A stretch of 16,264 nt of DNA, from assembly GCA_946482345.1 (NCBI GenBank), contig CAMLRJ010000020.1, positions 1 to 16,264 of the forward strand, written 5' to 3'. The translations under genes were made by a program, and so were the position numbers. This DNA comes from an uncultured Cellvibrio sp. GTDB taxonomy: Bacteria > Pseudomonadota > Gammaproteobacteria > Pseudomonadales > Cellvibrionaceae. A model generated the notes under the pieces. It was not told the origin of the DNA. It saw only the letters and a list, made by a program, of their open reading frames with translations, and ran no database searches. This document shows, one piece after another, positions 14,831-16,264 of the stretch. Each line of letters opens with the position of its first letter. Within the stretch, counting starts at the first letter, position 1.

Positions 14831-16264
14831 ATGCGCAGTCAATACTGTGGCGCTTTAAATGCCTCTCACATTAATCAAGAAGTGACTCTTTGCGGATGGG
14901 CTGATCGCCGCCGTGATCATGGCGGAGTCATTTTTATCGACTTGCGCGACCGCGATGGAGTGGTGCAAGTGGTATTTGATGCTGATGCAAAAGAATATCT
15001 TCAGCTTGCTGACAAAGTGCGTGCTGAATATGTATTGCAAGTAACCGGGAAAGTGCGCGCGCGTTCAGCTGCAACGGTGAATCCCAATATGCCAACAGGC
15101 GAAATTGAAGTCTATGGAACATCATTAACCATTCTCAATGCTGCTGAACCTGTTCCTTTTCCATTGGATGCTTATTCAACGGTAGGCGAAGATGTGCGTT
15201 TGAAATATCGCTTTCTGGATTTGCGTCGCGAACAAATGCAAAAGAATTTGCGCTTCCGTGGCAAAGTCACTATGGCCATTCGCAATTATTTGGATCGCAA
15301 CAATTTCCTTGATGTTGAAACGCCGATACTGACACGCGCAACACCCGAAGGTGCGCGCGATTATTTGGTGCCATCACGCACACACGACGGAAAGTTTTTC
15401 GCTTTGCCACAATCACCGCAGTTGTTCAAACAATTGTTGATGGTGGCTGGGTATGATCGTTATTACCAAATCGCCAAATGTTTCCGCGATGAAGATTTGC
15501 GTGCGGATCGCCAACCCGAATTTACACAAATCGATATCGAAACTTCATTCATGTCGCAAGAACAAATCATGGAAGTGACGGAAGGTATGTTCCGCGAATT
15601 GTTCAAAAACTTAATGAACATTGAATTCGGAAAAATCAATCACATGCCTTTCTCTGAAGCCATCACCAAATACGGTTCGGATAAACCGGATATGCGTATT
15701 CCATTGCAATTGGTTGATGTAAAAGATCTGGTGGCACAAGTTGATTTCAAAGTTTTCTCCGGCCCCGCCAATGATCCAAAATCTCGCGTCACTGCGTTGA
15801 AAGTTCCCGGCGGTAATGAAAAACTCACGCGTAAACAAATTGATGATTACACCAAATTTGTTGGCATCTACGGTGCAAAAGGTTTGGCCTATATCAAAGT
15901 GAATGATCGCAATGATTTGGAAAACGGTTTGCAATCACCGGTTGTTAATTACATGTCAATCGATGTGCGCAAAGCTATTCTGGATCGTGTAGGTGCAGAA
16001 ACCGGCGATTTGATTTTCTTCGGCGCTGACAAACACAAAATCGTGACTGAAGCTCTGGGTGCATTGCGTTGTAAATTAGGTGCAGATTTAAATCTCTACA
16101 CTTGTGAATGGGCGCCGCTGTGGGTAATTGATTTCCCGATGTTTGAAGAAGATGACAAAGGCGGTTGGACTTCAATCCACCATCCATTCACTTCACCCAG
16201 TTGTTCACCGGAAGAATTAGTGGCGAATCCAGGTGCTGCACTTTCTCGTGCCTATGATTTGGTA
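14831..16264 (+). CDS. aspS: Aspartyl-tRNA synthetase, probably non-discriminating (3' end outside window)
   Basis: This class IIb synthetase charges tRNA-Asp. The 478 codons present are about 80% of the family's roughly 590. An N-terminal OB-fold anticodon-binding domain covers about 1-105. The catalytic core starts near 115, with the motif 1 region ending [16 protein letters not shown] (163-178) and motif 2 [14 protein letters not shown] at 218-231. The bacterial GAD insertion domain follows from about 285. Motif 3 lies beyond the edge. His30 in RRRDHGG matches the histidine of Pseudomonas aeruginosa AspRS, which also charges tRNA-Asn; E. coli has Leu there. The ATG start has GGGA upstream and gives the usual MRSxYCG opening. 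It follows fmdB by 24 bp. Confidence 0.96.
   Translation, partial: MRSQYCGALNASHINQEVTLCGWADRRRDHGGVIFIDLRDRDGVVQVVFDADAKEYLQLADKVRAEYVLQVTGKVRARSAATVNPNMPTGEIEVYGTSLTILNAAEPVPFPLDAYSTVGEDVRLKYRFLDLRREQMQKNLRFRGKVTMAIRNYLDRNNFLDVETPILTRATPEGARDYLVPSRTHDGKFFALPQSPQLFKQLLMVAGYDRYYQIAKCFRDEDLRADRQPEFTQIDIETSFMSQEQIMEVTEGMFRELFKNLMNIEFGKINHMPFSEAITKYGSDKPDMRIPLQLVDVKDLVAQVDFKVFSGPANDPKSRVTALKVPGGNEKLTRKQIDDYTKFVGIYGAKGLAYIKVNDRNDLENGLQSPVVNYMSIDVRKAILDRVGAETGDLIFFGADKHKIVTEALGALRCKLGADLNLYTCEWAPLWVIDFPMFEEDDKGGWTSIHHPFTSPSCSPEELVANPGAALSRAYDLV

Overview
The window looks like chromosomal DNA of a free-living gammaproteobacterium close to Cellvibrio (or a relative such as Saccharophagus). The evidence is long poly-serine linkers placed directly after lipoprotein signal peptides (2403-3212 and 10116-12350), a Pseudomonas-like aspartyl-tRNA synthetase, and moderately AT-rich housekeeping genes. 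This is a judgement from reading, not from a database match. No mobile element, tRNA, rRNA or CRISPR array was seen.

Layout from left to right. The last 36 codons of an unrecognised plus-strand gene converge on metG (minus), with a perfect 17-bp bidirectional terminator hairpin between them. Next comes a minus-strand unit read right to left: a BaeS-like sensor kinase, a BaeR-like response regulator, and an exported lipoprotein of the intradiol ring-cleavage dioxygenase family, closed by a strong intrinsic terminator. greB is divergent from the kinase and converges on an S9-family serine peptidase. That peptidase is divergent from tilS, with only 33 bp between them. tilS ends in a hairpin shared with a convergent membrane protein of unknown role. 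Upstream of the membrane protein is a large FG-GAP beta-propeller lipoprotein on the same strand, separated from it by a UUCG-type terminator and a fresh promoter. After a 324-bp divergent intergenic region come an uncharacterised 129-aa protein and a GntP-family permease (likely operon), then a zinc-ribbon FmdB-like protein and aspS, which runs off the right edge.

Most of the genes are housekeeping: tRNA charging (metG, aspS), tRNA-Ile lysidine modification (tilS) and transcript cleavage (greB). The accessory interest is in two places. One is the two-component system coupled to a Tat/lipobox-exported, apparently active-site-intact intradiol dioxygenase; it could sense and detoxify phenolics released from plant cell walls. 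The other is the seven-bladed propeller lipoprotein, which has poly-serine tracts inserted inside its blades. Four starts were moved inward from the longest open frame (response regulator, tilS, propeller lipoprotein, the 129-aa protein) on ribosome-binding-site or family grounds.
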